DNA from: Methylobacterium brachiatum
Lineage (GTDB): Bacteria; Pseudomonadota; Alphaproteobacteria; Rhizobiales; Beijerinckiaceae
Reading direction: 5' to 3'
Length of the DNA: 64,000 nt
NCBI RefSeq assembly: GCF_020523825.1
Contig: NZ_JAJALK010000015.1
Coordinates: 1 to 64,000 of the forward strand
Position numbers and translations under genes: made by a program. Position 1 is the stretch's first letter, and each line of letters begins with the position of its first letter. This document shows positions 1 to 12,682 of this stretch, piece after piece. Under the pieces are notes generated by a model. It saw only the letters and a list, made by a program, of their open reading frames with translations, was not told where the DNA came from and ran no database searches.

Positions 1-13
1 AGTGCGCAATGAA

Positions 14-400
14 TCAGCCCAACAGCCCCGCGTGAACCCCAGGCATCCGACTCAGCCCAAACCGAAAGTGCTCTAGGTCACGCATCCGCACCTGCATCCA
101 GACCACCGGCAGCCAGACCAATCCGGCGACGCCATAGAGGATGAGGGACGCGCCGAGCCAGCCTTCCGTTAGGGCGAAGCCGCTCTCGTGGGCTAGCAGA
201 TAACCGGTGATCGGCTGCGCCACCACCGCCGTCGCGGTGAACAGCATGTCGGCCAGGACGACGGTCCCGGCCGTGCGCGCCACGAAGGCCGCGTCGCGGC
301 TCAGATGCGCCATCAGCATGAAGAAGGCGATCCCGGTTCCGGTTCCCAGGAGGACGACGGCCCCAAGGATGTGGGCGTATTTCAGGACCAGGTAGGTCAC
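14..400 (-). CDS. DUF2269-type integral membrane protein, C-terminally short
   Basis: This 128-residue, strongly hydrophobic protein resembles DUF2269 membrane proteins, which have an N-terminal YxxLKYxHILGA segment and about four membrane spans. The first three spans and the VVWMQVRMRDL segment after them can be seen. The family usually runs to about 150 residues and ends with another span. Here the frame stops soon after the MRDL motif, so the protein looks truncated or frameshifted at its 3' end. The start lies only 16 bases past the stop of the outer membrane factor gene, so the two are probably co-transcribed. No specific function is known. The family call is by memory of sequence pattern. 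Confidence 0.65.
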   Translation of the reverse strand: MTYLVLKYAHILGAVVLLGTGTGIAFFMLMAHLSRDAAFVARTAGTVVLADMLFTATAVVAQPITGYLLAHESGFALTEGWLGASLILYGVAGLVWLPVVWMQVRMRDLEHFRFGLSRMPGVHAGLLG

Positions 401-416
401 GCCGTCCGTGGGATCG

Positions 417-1955
417 TCACAGGAACTTCAGCGGGTCCGTCTCGGGTGGGGGCGGGGCCACGTCGTTGCGGTTCCACCAGCCGCCGCCCAGCGCCACGAA
501 CAGGGCCGCGCTGTCGGCGTACTGGGTGGCGCGGGCACCCGCTGAGGTGACGAGCGCCGAGAGGTAGCCCTGCTGGGCGATCAGCACCTGCGTCGAGGTG
601 ACGGCGCCCGCCGTGTACTGCTTGCGGATCAGCCCGAGGCTCTGGTTGGTGGCGCTGACCGCGGCGTCGGCGGCGGCCACCGCCTTGGCGTCGGCCTGGA
701 GTGCCCGCAGCGCGTCCGCGACGTTCTGGAAGGCGGTGATCACCGTCGCCTTGTACTGCGCCTGTGCCTGGGTCAGCGTCTCCTCGGCTGCCCGCTGGCG
801 GCGGAACAGGGTGCCGGCGTCGAAGATCGGCGCCGTCGCCTGGCCGATGATCGTGAAGAACGCCGCGCCGGGATTGGTCACCTGCGCGAGCCGCACGGCG
901 CTGGAGCCGCCGGTGGCGGTCAGGCTGAATTGCGGCAGGCGGTTGGCCACGGCGACGCCGACGCTGGCGCTCGCCTGCTGCACGAGGGCCTCGGCCGCCT
1001 TCACGTCGGGGCGCTGCTGCACGAGGCGCGAGGGCAGGCTCACCGGCAGCTTGGTCGGCAGGCGCAGGGCCGAGAGCTGGAAGGTCTCCGCGATCTCGTC
1101 GGAAGGCAGCCGCCCGGCCAGCGCGGTGAGCAGGTTGCGCTGCTGCGCCAGCTGCTTCTCCAGCGGCGGCAGCAATTGCTGCGACAGGGCCAAGGCCGCC
1201 TGCTGCTGGACCACGTCGGCCCCGGCGATCTGGCCGAGCGAGAGCTGCTTGTTGAACAGCTGCAGCACCTCGGTCTGCGCCTGGATCACCTTGCGGGTGG
1301 CGTCGATCTGCGCCCGCAGGGCCGCCTCCTGGATGGCGGCGGCGACGACGTTGCCGGTGAGGCTGAGATAGGCGGCCTCGAGCTGGAAGCGCTGGTTCTC
1401 GGTGGTGGCCTCCAGCGACTCGATCTGGCGCCGGTTCCCGCCGAACACGTCGGGATTGTAGGCGACCACGGCCTGCGGCGTGGACAGGCTGTAGAGGAAC
1501 CGGCTCTCGTTGTTGAGCGGCGATTGCAGGTCGAGGCCGGGCGCGAGAATGCCCTGCACCTGCGGGGTCGCGGTCAGGCTCGGATAGAGTGTGCCCTTCT
1601 GGGCCAGCACGTTCTGCTGCGCGATCCGCAGCGAGGCCTGCGCCGCCTCCAGGGTCGGGTTGTTGGCGAGCGCCTGCTCGACGAGCTGGTTCAAAGCCTT
1701 GGAGTGGAACAGGGTCCACCACTGGCCGGGGATGTCGGCGCCGGAGACGAAGCTCTGATCCGCCGATCCGCCCTGACGGGTGCGGATGTTGTCGGCGGCC
1801 GAGGGGTCCTTCAGCGGCTCCTTGGTGTAGCGGCTGACCGGCGGCGCCTCGGGCGGCACGTAGTTCGGGCCGACCGCGCAGGCCGACAGGGACAGGGCGG
1901 CCGCCAGCATGGCGGCCGCACGACCGCACCGGATCGGCGCCAACTCCACCATCAT
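417..1955 (-). CDS. NodT/OprM-family outer membrane efflux lipoprotein
   Basis: This is the outer membrane channel of an RND tripartite pump, of about 512 residues. An N-terminal signal peptide ends in a lipobox (LSLSAC, Cys about residue 26), followed by the VGPNYVPP segment typical of this family. Two repeats of the outer membrane efflux protein fold follow, rich in Ala/Gln coiled-coil helices (for example VVQQQAALALSQQLLPPLEKQ-like stretches). The open frame continues upstream into the RND gene, but the tandem ATG codons at 1950-1955 directly precede the signal peptide, so I start there. It sits 140 bases downstream of the pump gene in the same orientation and should form a complex with it and the adaptor. 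Confidence 0.9.
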   Translation of the reverse strand: MMVELAPIRCGRAAAMLAAALSLSACAVGPNYVPPEAPPVSRYTKEPLKDPSAADNIRTRQGGSADQSFVSGADIPGQWWTLFHSKALNQLVEQALANNPTLEAAQASLRIAQQNVLAQKGTLYPSLTATPQVQGILAPGLDLQSPLNNESRFLYSLSTPQAVVAYNPDVFGGNRRQIESLEATTENQRFQLEAAYLSLTGNVVAAAIQEAALRAQIDATRKVIQAQTEVLQLFNKQLSLGQIAGADVVQQQAALALSQQLLPPLEKQLAQQRNLLTALAGRLPSDEIAETFQLSALRLPTKLPVSLPSRLVQQRPDVKAAEALVQQASASVGVAVANRLPQFSLTATGGSSAVRLAQVTNPGAAFFTIIGQATAPIFDAGTLFRRQRAAEETLTQAQAQYKATVITAFQNVADALRALQADAKAVAAADAAVSATNQSLGLIRKQYTAGAVTSTQVLIAQQGYLSALVTSAGARATQYADSAALFVALGGGWWNRNDVAPPPPETDPLKFL

Positions 1956-2095
1956 GCCCCCGAAACCCCTCCCTCGGTAGAGCGTCCGGGCTGACGGCCA
2001 AGTCAATCCGCCGGCGCTCCGATGCTGTGTGCCGGCGCCGCGCTGTGGCGCCCCGGCCACGTGACGATTCCCGGCCCGCACCGCTCTCATCCGGC

Positions 2096-5000
2096 TCATG
2101 CCGCGACCCGATGCTCGGTCCGGGCCCGGGCATTCGGGTTCGGGTGCCGCCGCGAGAACAGCGAGATCAGCACCGGCACGACCACCAGGATCAGGTTGGG
2201 CGCCAGGATGATGCCCCCGACCACCACCAGGGCGAGGGGCTTCTGCACCTGCGAGCCGATGCCGGTGGAGATCGCCGCCGGCAGCAGGCCGACGCAGGCG
2301 GCCACGCAGGTCATCATCACCGGGCGCATGCGCACGACCGCGGCGTTCCACACCGCCTCCTTGCGCTGCCAGCCCTCGTCGAGGAGCTGGTTGTAGTAGG
2401 CCAGGAGGATCACGCCCTCCATGGTCGAGATGCCGAACAGCGCGATGAAGCCGATCGCCGCCGAGATCGAGAACGGCGTGCCGGTGAACGACAGGGCGAA
2501 GATGCCGCCGATCATCGCCATCGGGATCACCGACAGGGTGAGCAGCATGTCCGCCAGGGAGGAGAAGTTGATGAACAGCAGGAGCGCGATCAGCAGCAGG
2601 GTCACCGGCACGACCAGGCTGAGCCGGGTCGCGGCGTCCTTGAGGTTGGTGAACTGGCCGACCCACTCCATCCGGTAGCCCGGCGGCAGGTCCACGGCCT
2701 CGGCGACCTTGCGCTGGGCCTCGATCACGGCGCTGCCGAGGTCGCGCCCGCGCACCGAGAACTTGACCGGGATGTAGCGTTCCTGGTCCTCGCGGTAGAT
2801 GAACGAGGCGCCCGAGACGAGGTCCACGTCGGCGATCTCGGAGAGCGGCACCTGGATCACGCCGCCATTGGGATTCTGGGCGCCCACCGCGATGTTGCGG
2901 ATGCCGGCCAGCGACGAGCGGTATTCCTTGGCCAGCCGCACCCGCATCGAGAAGTGGCGGTCCGAGCCGTACTCGTAGAGGTCGCCGGCGGTCTGGCCGC
3001 CGATCGCCGCCTGGATCGTGGTGTTGACGTCGCCGATCGACAGGCCGTAGCGGGCCGCCTTGTGGCGGTCGACGTCGATCCGCACGGTCGGCTGGCCGAG
3101 CGATTCGAACACCGCCAGGTCGGTGATGCCGGGCACCGTGGCCAACGCCGCCTTGGCGGCGTTGGCGGTCTTGGTGAGCTGGGCGAGGTCGCTGCCGTAG
3201 ATCTTGACCGAGTTCTCGCCCTTCACGCCCGAGGCCGCCTCCTGGACGTTGTCCTCGATATATTGCGAGAAGTTGAACTCGATCCCGGGAAACTCCGCTT
3301 CCAGCTTCTTGCTGAGGTCGTGGATCAGCGTGTCCTTGTCGAGGCCCTTGCGCCACTCGTCGATCGGCTTGAGGGGGGCCAGGATCTCGACGTTGAAGAA
3401 GCCGGTGGCGTCGGTGCCGTCATTGGGCCGGCCCTGGTGCGAGATCACCGTGACGACCTCCGGGACCTCCTGGAAGATCTTGCGCAGGCGCTGGACATAG
3501 GCGTTGCCCGCCTCCAGCGAGATCGAGGACGGCATGGTGCCGCGCACGTAGAGGTTGCCCTCTTCGAGGCGAGGCAGGAATTCGAGGCCGAGATTCCGGG
3601 CGGCCAGCCCCGAGGCGAGCAGCACCACGAGCATCACCGATAGCGCGAGCACCCGGTTCTTCAGGCCGAAGGCCAGGACGCGCTCGTGCCCGGCGCGCAG
3701 GACCCGCACGATCAGGGTGTCCCGCTCCTCGAGCTTCTTCGGCAGGATCAGCGCCGACAGGGCCGGCGAGACCGTGAAGGTCGCGAGCAGGCCGCCGACC
3801 AGCGCGTAGGCGTAGGTCTTGGCCATCGGCCCGAAGATGTGGCCCTCGACGCCGCTCATCGTGAACAGCGGCAGGAAGCCGACGATGATGATGATCGCCG
3901 AGAAGAAAATCGCCCGGTTCACCTCGACGCCCGCGATGGCGATGGTGCCGAGCCGACCCTCGAGCCCCCCGGGGGCTTGCTGACCCTCGGTATGCTCGGG
4001 CTCGGCGAGGTGGCGGAACACGTTCTCGACCATGATCACCGTGGCGTCGACGATCAGGCCGAAATCGATCGCGCCGAGCGACAGCAGGTTGGCCGAGTCG
4101 CCGCGCACCACCAGGATCAGGATCGCGAAGCCGAGGGCGAACGGGATCGTGGCTGCCACGATGATCGCGCTGGTGAGCGAGCCGAGGAACAGCCACTGCA
4201 CGATGAACACCAGCACCACCCCGAAGACGAGGTTGTGCATCACCGTGTGGGTCGTCGTGTGGATCAGGCCCGACCGGTCGTAGATCCGCTCGATCTTCAC
4301 GTCGGGCGGCAGGATCGTCGAGTTGTTGATCTTGTCGATCTCGGCCTCGACGCGCTGCAGCGTCGGCAGGCTCTGGCCGCCGCGGCTCATCAGCACGATG
4401 CCCTCGACCACGTCCGACTGGTCGTCGTGCCCGACGATGCCGAGCCGCGGGGCGTTCGACACGCGCACCTCGGCCACGTCGCGCACCAGCACCGGGGTGC
4501 CGTTGACGAGGCTGATCATCGTGTCCTTGATGTCGTCCATGTCGCGGATCAGGCCGATGCCGCGCACCACCGCGGATTGCTGGCCGACATTCAGGGTCTG
4601 GCCGCCGACGTTGATCGAGGCGTTGTTGAGCGCCGTGGTCAGCTGGACCAGGGTCAGGCCCTGGGCCTGGAGGCGGTTCAGGTCGACCGCGACCTCGTAT
4701 TCCTTGGCCTTGCCGCCGAAGGCGGTCACGTCGGTGACGCCCGGGATCGCCTTGAACCGGCGCTGCAGCACCCAGTCCTGCAGGGTCTTCATGTCCATGG
4801 GCGAGTAGCCCGCCGGGCCGACCAGCTTGTAGCGCATGATCTCGCCCACCGGGCTCGTCGGAGAGATCTGCGGGGTGGCGCCGTTGGGCAGGCTCGGCGC
4901 CTGCGACAGGCGGTTGAGCACCCGCTGCAGCGCCTGGTCGTACGTGTACTCGTAGTTGAACTGGACCTTCACGTCGGACAGGCCGAACAGCGAGATCGTG

Positions 5001-5245
5001 CGCACCACCTGGGCGTTGGGGATGCCGGCCAGCGCCACCTCCAGGGGGATGGTGATGTAGCGCTCGATCTCGTCGGCGGATTGCCCCGGGTTCTGGGTGA
5101 TCACGTCGACCAGCGGCGGCACCGGGTCGGGATAGGCCTCGATGTTGAGCTGCGTGTAGGCGCCGTAGCCGATGCCGAGCATCACCACGAACAGCAGCAC
5201 GACCAGCACGCGCTGGCGCAGCGAGAAGACGATCAGGCTGTTCAT
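2096..5245 (-). CDS. CzcA/CusA-family heavy-metal RND efflux pump
   Basis: This 1049-residue inner membrane proton-driven exporter has the standard RND length and layout: TM1, a large periplasmic loop, a TM bundle, a second loop and a second TM bundle. TM4 contains DFG..VDATVIMVEN, close to the DFG..VDxxVxxVEN signature of metal-exporting (HME) pumps and unlike the drug-type HAE pattern. The G-T/A substitutions in the motif leave the metal (Co/Zn/Cd/Ni or other) undetermined. The start ATG is 16 bases past the stop of the adaptor gene. The gene order adaptor, pump, outer channel on one strand supports one operon. No adjacent metal regulator was found. Confidence 0.92.
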   Translation of the reverse strand: MNSLIVFSLRQRVLVVLLFVVMLGIGYGAYTQLNIEAYPDPVPPLVDVITQNPGQSADEIERYITIPLEVALAGIPNAQVVRTISLFGLSDVKVQFNYEYTYDQALQRVLNRLSQAPSLPNGATPQISPTSPVGEIMRYKLVGPAGYSPMDMKTLQDWVLQRRFKAIPGVTDVTAFGGKAKEYEVAVDLNRLQAQGLTLVQLTTALNNASINVGGQTLNVGQQSAVVRGIGLIRDMDDIKDTMISLVNGTPVLVRDVAEVRVSNAPRLGIVGHDDQSDVVEGIVLMSRGGQSLPTLQRVEAEIDKINNSTILPPDVKIERIYDRSGLIHTTTHTVMHNLVFGVVLVFIVQWLFLGSLTSAIIVAATIPFALGFAILILVVRGDSANLLSLGAIDFGLIVDATVIMVENVFRHLAEPEHTEGQQAPGGLEGRLGTIAIAGVEVNRAIFFSAIIIIVGFLPLFTMSGVEGHIFGPMAKTYAYALVGGLLATFTVSPALSALILPKKLEERDTLIVRVLRAGHERVLAFGLKNRVLALSVMLVVLLASGLAARNLGLEFLPRLEEGNLYVRGTMPSSISLEAGNAYVQRLRKIFQEVPEVVTVISHQGRPNDGTDATGFFNVEILAPLKPIDEWRKGLDKDTLIHDLSKKLEAEFPGIEFNFSQYIEDNVQEAASGVKGENSVKIYGSDLAQLTKTANAAKAALATVPGITDLAVFESLGQPTVRIDVDRHKAARYGLSIGDVNTTIQAAIGGQTAGDLYEYGSDRHFSMRVRLAKEYRSSLAGIRNIAVGAQNPNGGVIQVPLSEIADVDLVSGASFIYREDQERYIPVKFSVRGRDLGSAVIEAQRKVAEAVDLPPGYRMEWVGQFTNLKDAATRLSLVVPVTLLLIALLLFINFSSLADMLLTLSVIPMAMIGGIFALSFTGTPFSISAAIGFIALFGISTMEGVILLAYYNQLLDEGWQRKEAVWNAAVVRMRPVMMTCVAACVGLLPAAISTGIGSQVQKPLALVVVGGIILAPNLILVVVPVLISLFSRRHPNPNARARTEHRVAA

Positions 5246-5261
5246 CGCCCGGGATTCCCGC

Positions 5262-6575
5262 TCAGGACGCCTTGTCGCCGGTGGCGGCCCGGTCGATGAA
5301 CAGGGCCCCCCGGGTCACGATCTGCTCACCGGCGTGCAGGCCGTCGACGACCTGCGCGTTGTCGCCGTTGATCACGCCGAGCTTGATGTCGCGCGCCTCC
5401 ACGGCGCCGTCCTGGCGGGCCACCCAGACATGGGTGCGGTCGCCCTCGTACACGATCGCGGCCAGCGGGACGCTCGGGCTGGGCTCGCCCTTGCCGGTGA
5501 TGATCGTGTAGGTGGCGAACATCTCCGGGCGCAGGACGCGGTCGGGATTGTCGACCTCGCTGCGCACGGCGAGGCGCCGCGTGGCCGGGTCGAGGCTCGC
5601 GGCCATGTAGTTCACCCGGGCCTTGAACACCCGCGCGCCGAAGCCCGCCACCTTCGCCTCGACCTCCTGGCCGATGCGGATCTTCGGGATCTCGCTCTCG
5701 CGCACGTTGGCCACGAGCCACACGGTGGACAGGTCGCCGATCACGAAGACCGGGTCGCTCGAGGCCGAGAGGAACTGCCCGGTTCCGACCTTGCGCTGGA
5801 CGATCGTGCCGGCGATCGGCGCCCGGATCTGCGTCTCCGGGCTCAGGCGGCCGTTCTTCTCGTAGGCGGCGATCTCGGCGTCGGACTTGCCCAGGAGCCG
5901 CAGGCGGTTCCGCACGGCGTCGAGGGCCGCCTCGGCGGTCTTGAGATCGCTCTGCGCGGCGATGACGTCGTTCTGGGCCGATTGGTAATCCTTCAGCGCC
6001 ACCGCATGGGCCTGGAACAGCTCCTGCTGGCGCGCCGCGATGGTCTGGTCGAGCTTCAGCAGCGCCTGCTGCTTCTGGAGGTTGTTGAGGGCCGCCTGGT
6101 AGTCGTTCTGCGCCTGGACCATGTCGGTGGCCTCGAGCGTCAGCAGCACGTCGCCCGCCTTCACGTCGTCGCCCGCCCGGGCCAGCACCTTGGTCACCCG
6201 GCCCGCGTAGGGCGAGACCACCGGCACGTTGTCGTCGTCGTTGAGCGCGATGCGGCCTTCCGCGGAGCCCTCCGGGCGGAACACCTGGGTCGCCACCGGC
6301 AGGATCTCGAAGGCGGCGCGCTGCTCCTTGGTCGGGCGGAACACCCGCTCGACCGCGCCGGCCTTCTCGGCCTCGATCCCCGCATCGGGCTTGCTCGATC
6401 CGAACAGCGCGGCGGCGATTCCCGAAACGGACTCGCGGGCGCGGTCCGAGACCGCGAGCGCCAGGCCGCCCGCAGCCACGAGCAGCACCAGGATGATCAG
6501 GAGCAGCGGCGGGCGGCGCCTGTGCGTGGACGCGGCGAAAGCCTCGTCCTGTTCCAGCGGGTTGCGGGCGTCCAT
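5262..6575 (-). CDS. RND efflux periplasmic adaptor subunit (HlyD/CusB-like membrane fusion protein)
   Basis: This 437-residue protein is the periplasmic adaptor linking the RND pump to the outer membrane channel. One N-terminal membrane anchor (PPLLLIILVLLVAAGGLALAV, about residues 22-42) is followed by a barrel-sandwich hybrid half (VVSPYAGRVTKVLARAGDDVKAG), a long alpha-hairpin rich in Gln and Ala, and the second lipoyl half (IRAPIAGTIVQRKVGTG). A beta-barrel and membrane-proximal domain complete it. It is the first gene of the minus-strand efflux operon. No His- or Met-rich metal-binding tail that would identify the substrate is visible. Confidence 0.92.
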   Translation of the reverse strand: MDARNPLEQDEAFAASTHRRRPPLLLIILVLLVAAGGLALAVSDRARESVSGIAAALFGSSKPDAGIEAEKAGAVERVFRPTKEQRAAFEILPVATQVFRPEGSAEGRIALNDDDNVPVVSPYAGRVTKVLARAGDDVKAGDVLLTLEATDMVQAQNDYQAALNNLQKQQALLKLDQTIAARQQELFQAHAVALKDYQSAQNDVIAAQSDLKTAEAALDAVRNRLRLLGKSDAEIAAYEKNGRLSPETQIRAPIAGTIVQRKVGTGQFLSASSDPVFVIGDLSTVWLVANVRESEIPKIRIGQEVEAKVAGFGARVFKARVNYMAASLDPATRRLAVRSEVDNPDRVLRPEMFATYTIITGKGEPSPSVPLAAIVYEGDRTHVWVARQDGAVEARDIKLGVINGDNAQVVDGLHAGEQIVTRGALFIDRAATGDKAS

Positions 6576-6801
6576 GTGGTTGGTCTTCTGGGTCCGGGCG
6601 AAGGACCGTGATGGCTGACGAGGGCATGCTTCGGCCCGGACCCCGGCCGTTTCATGGTGATCGGAGTCGCTTGTCGAGGCGTGCCGTCCGGGCGGAGGAC
6701 CCAGACTGCACCACGTGCCTAGAGCAAAGCTTGGCTGATCCGCAATCGATCGGGGGGCCAGGTCGCGAAACCGTGTGGCTCCATCTTCCTTCGCCGGGAT
6801 T

Positions 6802-6816
6802 TGTTACAATATGACA
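6802..6816. promoter_or_regulatory. Candidate Zur box upstream of the CobW gene
   Basis: The 15-mer TGTTACAATATGACA matches the palindromic Zur-type consensus TGTTATAATATAACA, as I recall it, at 13 of 15 positions. It lies 55 bases before the CobW/COG0523 start codon, in an otherwise GC-rich stretch. Zinc-repressed COG0523 genes behind Zur boxes are well known. Binding is inferred. Confidence 0.55.
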
Positions 6817-6871
6817 ACGCTCGCGGGCCGCTCGCCCGACCCATCCCGCAGATCCGATCGAAGAATCCGCC

Positions 6872-7873
6872 ATGACCGACATGAGTTCTGCTTCCGCCCC
6901 ATCGGGTTCGACCGCCGGCAAGATTCCGGTGACCGTGCTCACCGGCTATCTCGGTGCCGGCAAGACCACGCTGCTCAACAGGATCCTCACGGAAAATCAT
7001 GGCAAGCGCTACGCCGTGATCGTCAATGAGTTCGGCGAAATCGGTATCGACAACGATCTCGTCGTCGGCGCGGACGAAGAAGTGTTCGAGATGAACAACG
7101 GCTGCGTCTGCTGCACCGTGCGCGGCGACCTGATCCGGATCATGGACGGGCTGGTGAAGCGCCGGGGCAAGTTCGACGCGATCATCGTCGAGACCACGGG
7201 CCTGGCCGACCCGGCCCCCGTCGCCCAGACCTTCTTCGTCGACCAGGATGTCGGCGACGCCGCCCGCCTCGACGCCGTGGTGACGGTGGCCGACGCCAAG
7301 TGGCTGTCCGACCGCTTGAAAGATGCCCCCGAGGCCAAGAACCAGATCGCCTTCGCGGACGTGATCCTGCTCAACAAGAGCGACCTCGTCTCGCCCGAAG
7401 ACCTCGACCGGGTCGAGGCCGAGATCCGCGGCATCAACCCGCTGGCCAAGCTCCACCGCACCCAGAACTGCGCGGTGCCCCTGGAAGCCGTCCTCGAGCG
7501 CAACGCCTTCGACCTCGACCGCATCCTGGAGGTGGAGCCCGATTTCCTGGAGGAGGGCCACCATCACCATCACGATTCCGAGATTCAGTCGGTCTCGGCC
7601 CGGATCGACGGCGAGGTCGATCCGGAGAAGTTCATGCCCTGGATCTCGAACCTGACCCAGGTCCAGGGGCCCGATATCCTGCGCTGCAAGGGCATCGTCG
7701 CCTTCCCGAACGAGCCGAAGCGCTTCGTCTTCCAAGGCGTGCACATGATCCTCGACGGCGACGTCCAGGGGGATTGGCGTCCGGACGAGCCCCGGGTGTC
7801 CCGGGTGGTCTTCATCGGGCGCAACCTCGATCCGGTGGCGATCCGCGAGGGGTTCGAGAGCTGCCGCGTCTGA
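6872..7873 (+). CDS. CobW/COG0523 P-loop GTPase, probable zinc metallochaperone
   Basis: This 333-residue G3E-family GTPase has a Walker A GYLGAGKTT (about residues 25-33), the CxCC metal-binding motif CVCC (78-81), a NKSD guanine-specificity motif (168-171) and a His-rich stretch with five consecutive His after EEG (230-234). The C-terminal CobW_C domain includes LRCKGIVAFPNE. Members of this family deliver metals, mostly zinc or cobalt. No cobalamin genes are nearby. A candidate Zur site lies 55 bases upstream, so a zinc-starvation role like that of ZinG/YeiR-type chaperones is favoured. The gene stands alone, transcribed away from the RND operon. The first 15 residues are low-complexity and probably disordered. 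Confidence 0.93.
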   Translation: MTDMSSASAPSGSTAGKIPVTVLTGYLGAGKTTLLNRILTENHGKRYAVIVNEFGEIGIDNDLVVGADEEVFEMNNGCVCCTVRGDLIRIMDGLVKRRGKFDAIIVETTGLADPAPVAQTFFVDQDVGDAARLDAVVTVADAKWLSDRLKDAPEAKNQIAFADVILLNKSDLVSPEDLDRVEAEIRGINPLAKLHRTQNCAVPLEAVLERNAFDLDRILEVEPDFLEEGHHHHHDSEIQSVSARIDGEVDPEKFMPWISNLTQVQGPDILRCKGIVAFPNEPKRFVFQGVHMILDGDVQGDWRPDEPRVSRVVFIGRNLDPVAIREGFESCRV

Positions 7874-7890
7874 GCCCCTGAGGACGGGGC
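7874..7890 (+). terminator. Weak hairpin after the CobW gene
   Basis: GCCCC and GGGGC flank a seven-base loop just after the stop codon. There is no T-tract, so it is at best a weak terminator. Confidence 0.25.
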
Positions 7891-7975
7891 GCCGCGAAGC
7901 CCATTCTCAACCATTGGCTGTCATGGATACCGGACGTGCGGGCCTGCGTAACCGGCCCGCGGAGTCCGCGTATCC

Positions 7976-9250
7976 ATGGCTCACACCGCAGCGCCCGGAA
8001 TCCCGATCCCGTCGGGATTCGCCGCCGGGATCCCGCTCATCGGGCTCGTCCGAGGGCTGGCCAAGGCGCTGTTTGCGGCCTTCATCTTCTTCGCCTGCTT
8101 CGCATTCTCGGAAACCTCGCCCTACGACGCGGTGGCGATCCCGACGATCCTGCTGTGGCTCTGCCTAGGCGTGCGCCTGCACCGGGGGGCGGTGCCGCTG
8201 CTGGCGCTCCTGCTGCTCTACCTCGTGGCGATCGTCACCGCCCTGTTCCCGTACATGAACGAGGAATTCCCGGTCACCTGGACGATCCAGCTGATCTACC
8301 TCGTGGTCACGTGCGTGTTCTTCGCGATGTTCTTTTCGGAGGACACGCATGCCCGGATGGAGCTGGCGCTCAAGGCCTACACGGTGAGCTGCGTGTTCTC
8401 GGCCGCGCTCGGCATCGTCGGCTACCTGCAATGGCTCGGGATCGAGGACCTGTTCTACAAGTACGACCGGGCCTCGGGCACCTTCCAGGACCCGAACGTG
8501 TTCGGCTCGTTCCTGACGCTCGGCGCCCTCTACCTGATGCACGGGCTGCTTACCGGCAGCGCGCGGCGCCCGCTGGTGGCGCTGGCCGGCCTGCTGATCA
8601 TCATGGCCGGGATCTTCCTGTCGTTCTCGCGCGGATCCTGGGGCGGCAGCGTCGTGGCCGTGCTGCTGATGGTCGGCTCCGTCTATGCCGGCAGCGGCTC
8701 GATCCGCCTGCGCCGCCGGATCGTGCTCCTGACCCTGGCCACCCTGGTGCTCGGCGCGATCGCGGTGATCGGGCTCCTCTCGGTCGAGCACGTGCACAAG
8801 ATGTTCGAGACCCGGGCTTCCCTGGCCCAGGATTACGACCAGGGCGAGACCGGCCGCTTCGGCAACCAGATCCGCGGCCTGGCGATGCTGCTGGAGCGCC
8901 CGTTCGGCATGGGGCCGATGCATTGGCGGCTCGTCTTCGGGCTGGAGCCGCACAATTCCTATCTCGGCTCCTTCGCCAATGGCGGCTGGCTCGGCGGCGC
9001 GGTGTTCATCGGTCTCGTGCTGGCCACGAGCTTCGTCGGCTTCCGCCTGCTGGTGCGGCCCTCGCCGTTCCGGGCGCATGCCCAGATCGTCTGGCCGGCG
9101 CTGCTGATGTTCTTCCTGCAGGCGTTCCAGATCGACATCGAGAAGTGGCGCCACGTCTACATGATGCTCGGCATGGTCTGGGCCCTGGAAGCCGCCCGGC
9201 TGCGCATGCCCGGATCGGCGCCTTCGGGGGCGCGCGTCAGGGCAACGTGA
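7976..9250 (+). CDS. O-antigen ligase (Wzy_C)-like polytopic membrane protein
   Basis: This 424-residue inner membrane protein has about ten to twelve hydrophobic spans and a periplasmic loop in the C-terminal half. It carries the hallmark ASGTFQDPNVFGSFL and FLSFSRGSWGG segments and a later LEPHNSYLGSFANGGWLGG segment that match the O-antigen ligase/polymerase (Wzy_C) superfamily. Such proteins transfer or polymerise glycans on lipid carriers at the periplasmic face. No other polysaccharide genes lie beside it, so the glycan substrate is unknown. The start at 7976 precedes a soluble Pro/Gly-rich N-terminus. An upstream in-frame start is possible. Confidence 0.85.
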   Translation: MAHTAAPGIPIPSGFAAGIPLIGLVRGLAKALFAAFIFFACFAFSETSPYDAVAIPTILLWLCLGVRLHRGAVPLLALLLLYLVAIVTALFPYMNEEFPVTWTIQLIYLVVTCVFFAMFFSEDTHARMELALKAYTVSCVFSAALGIVGYLQWLGIEDLFYKYDRASGTFQDPNVFGSFLTLGALYLMHGLLTGSARRPLVALAGLLIIMAGIFLSFSRGSWGGSVVAVLLMVGSVYAGSGSIRLRRRIVLLTLATLVLGAIAVIGLLSVEHVHKMFETRASLAQDYDQGETGRFGNQIRGLAMLLERPFGMGPMHWRLVFGLEPHNSYLGSFANGGWLGGAVFIGLVLATSFVGFRLLVRPSPFRAHAQIVWPALLMFFLQAFQIDIEKWRHVYMMLGMVWALEAARLRMPGSAPSGARVRAT

Positions 9251-9348
9251 TCGCGCGCGACCCAGGGCCCGCTTGAAACGTGGCCGCACTCGCGGCATCG
9301 CTCCTGCGAGGACGCTGGCGAACGGCGGATCCGTTCCCGGAGACGGCA

Positions 9349-12675
<3,327 letters not shown>

Positions 12676-12682
12676 GCCGGCC

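Noticed and set aside
3686..5299. 537-codon plus-strand frame across the RND pump gene
   Set aside because: It is His/Arg/Asp-rich with no domain and lies opposite a gene whose motifs are certain.
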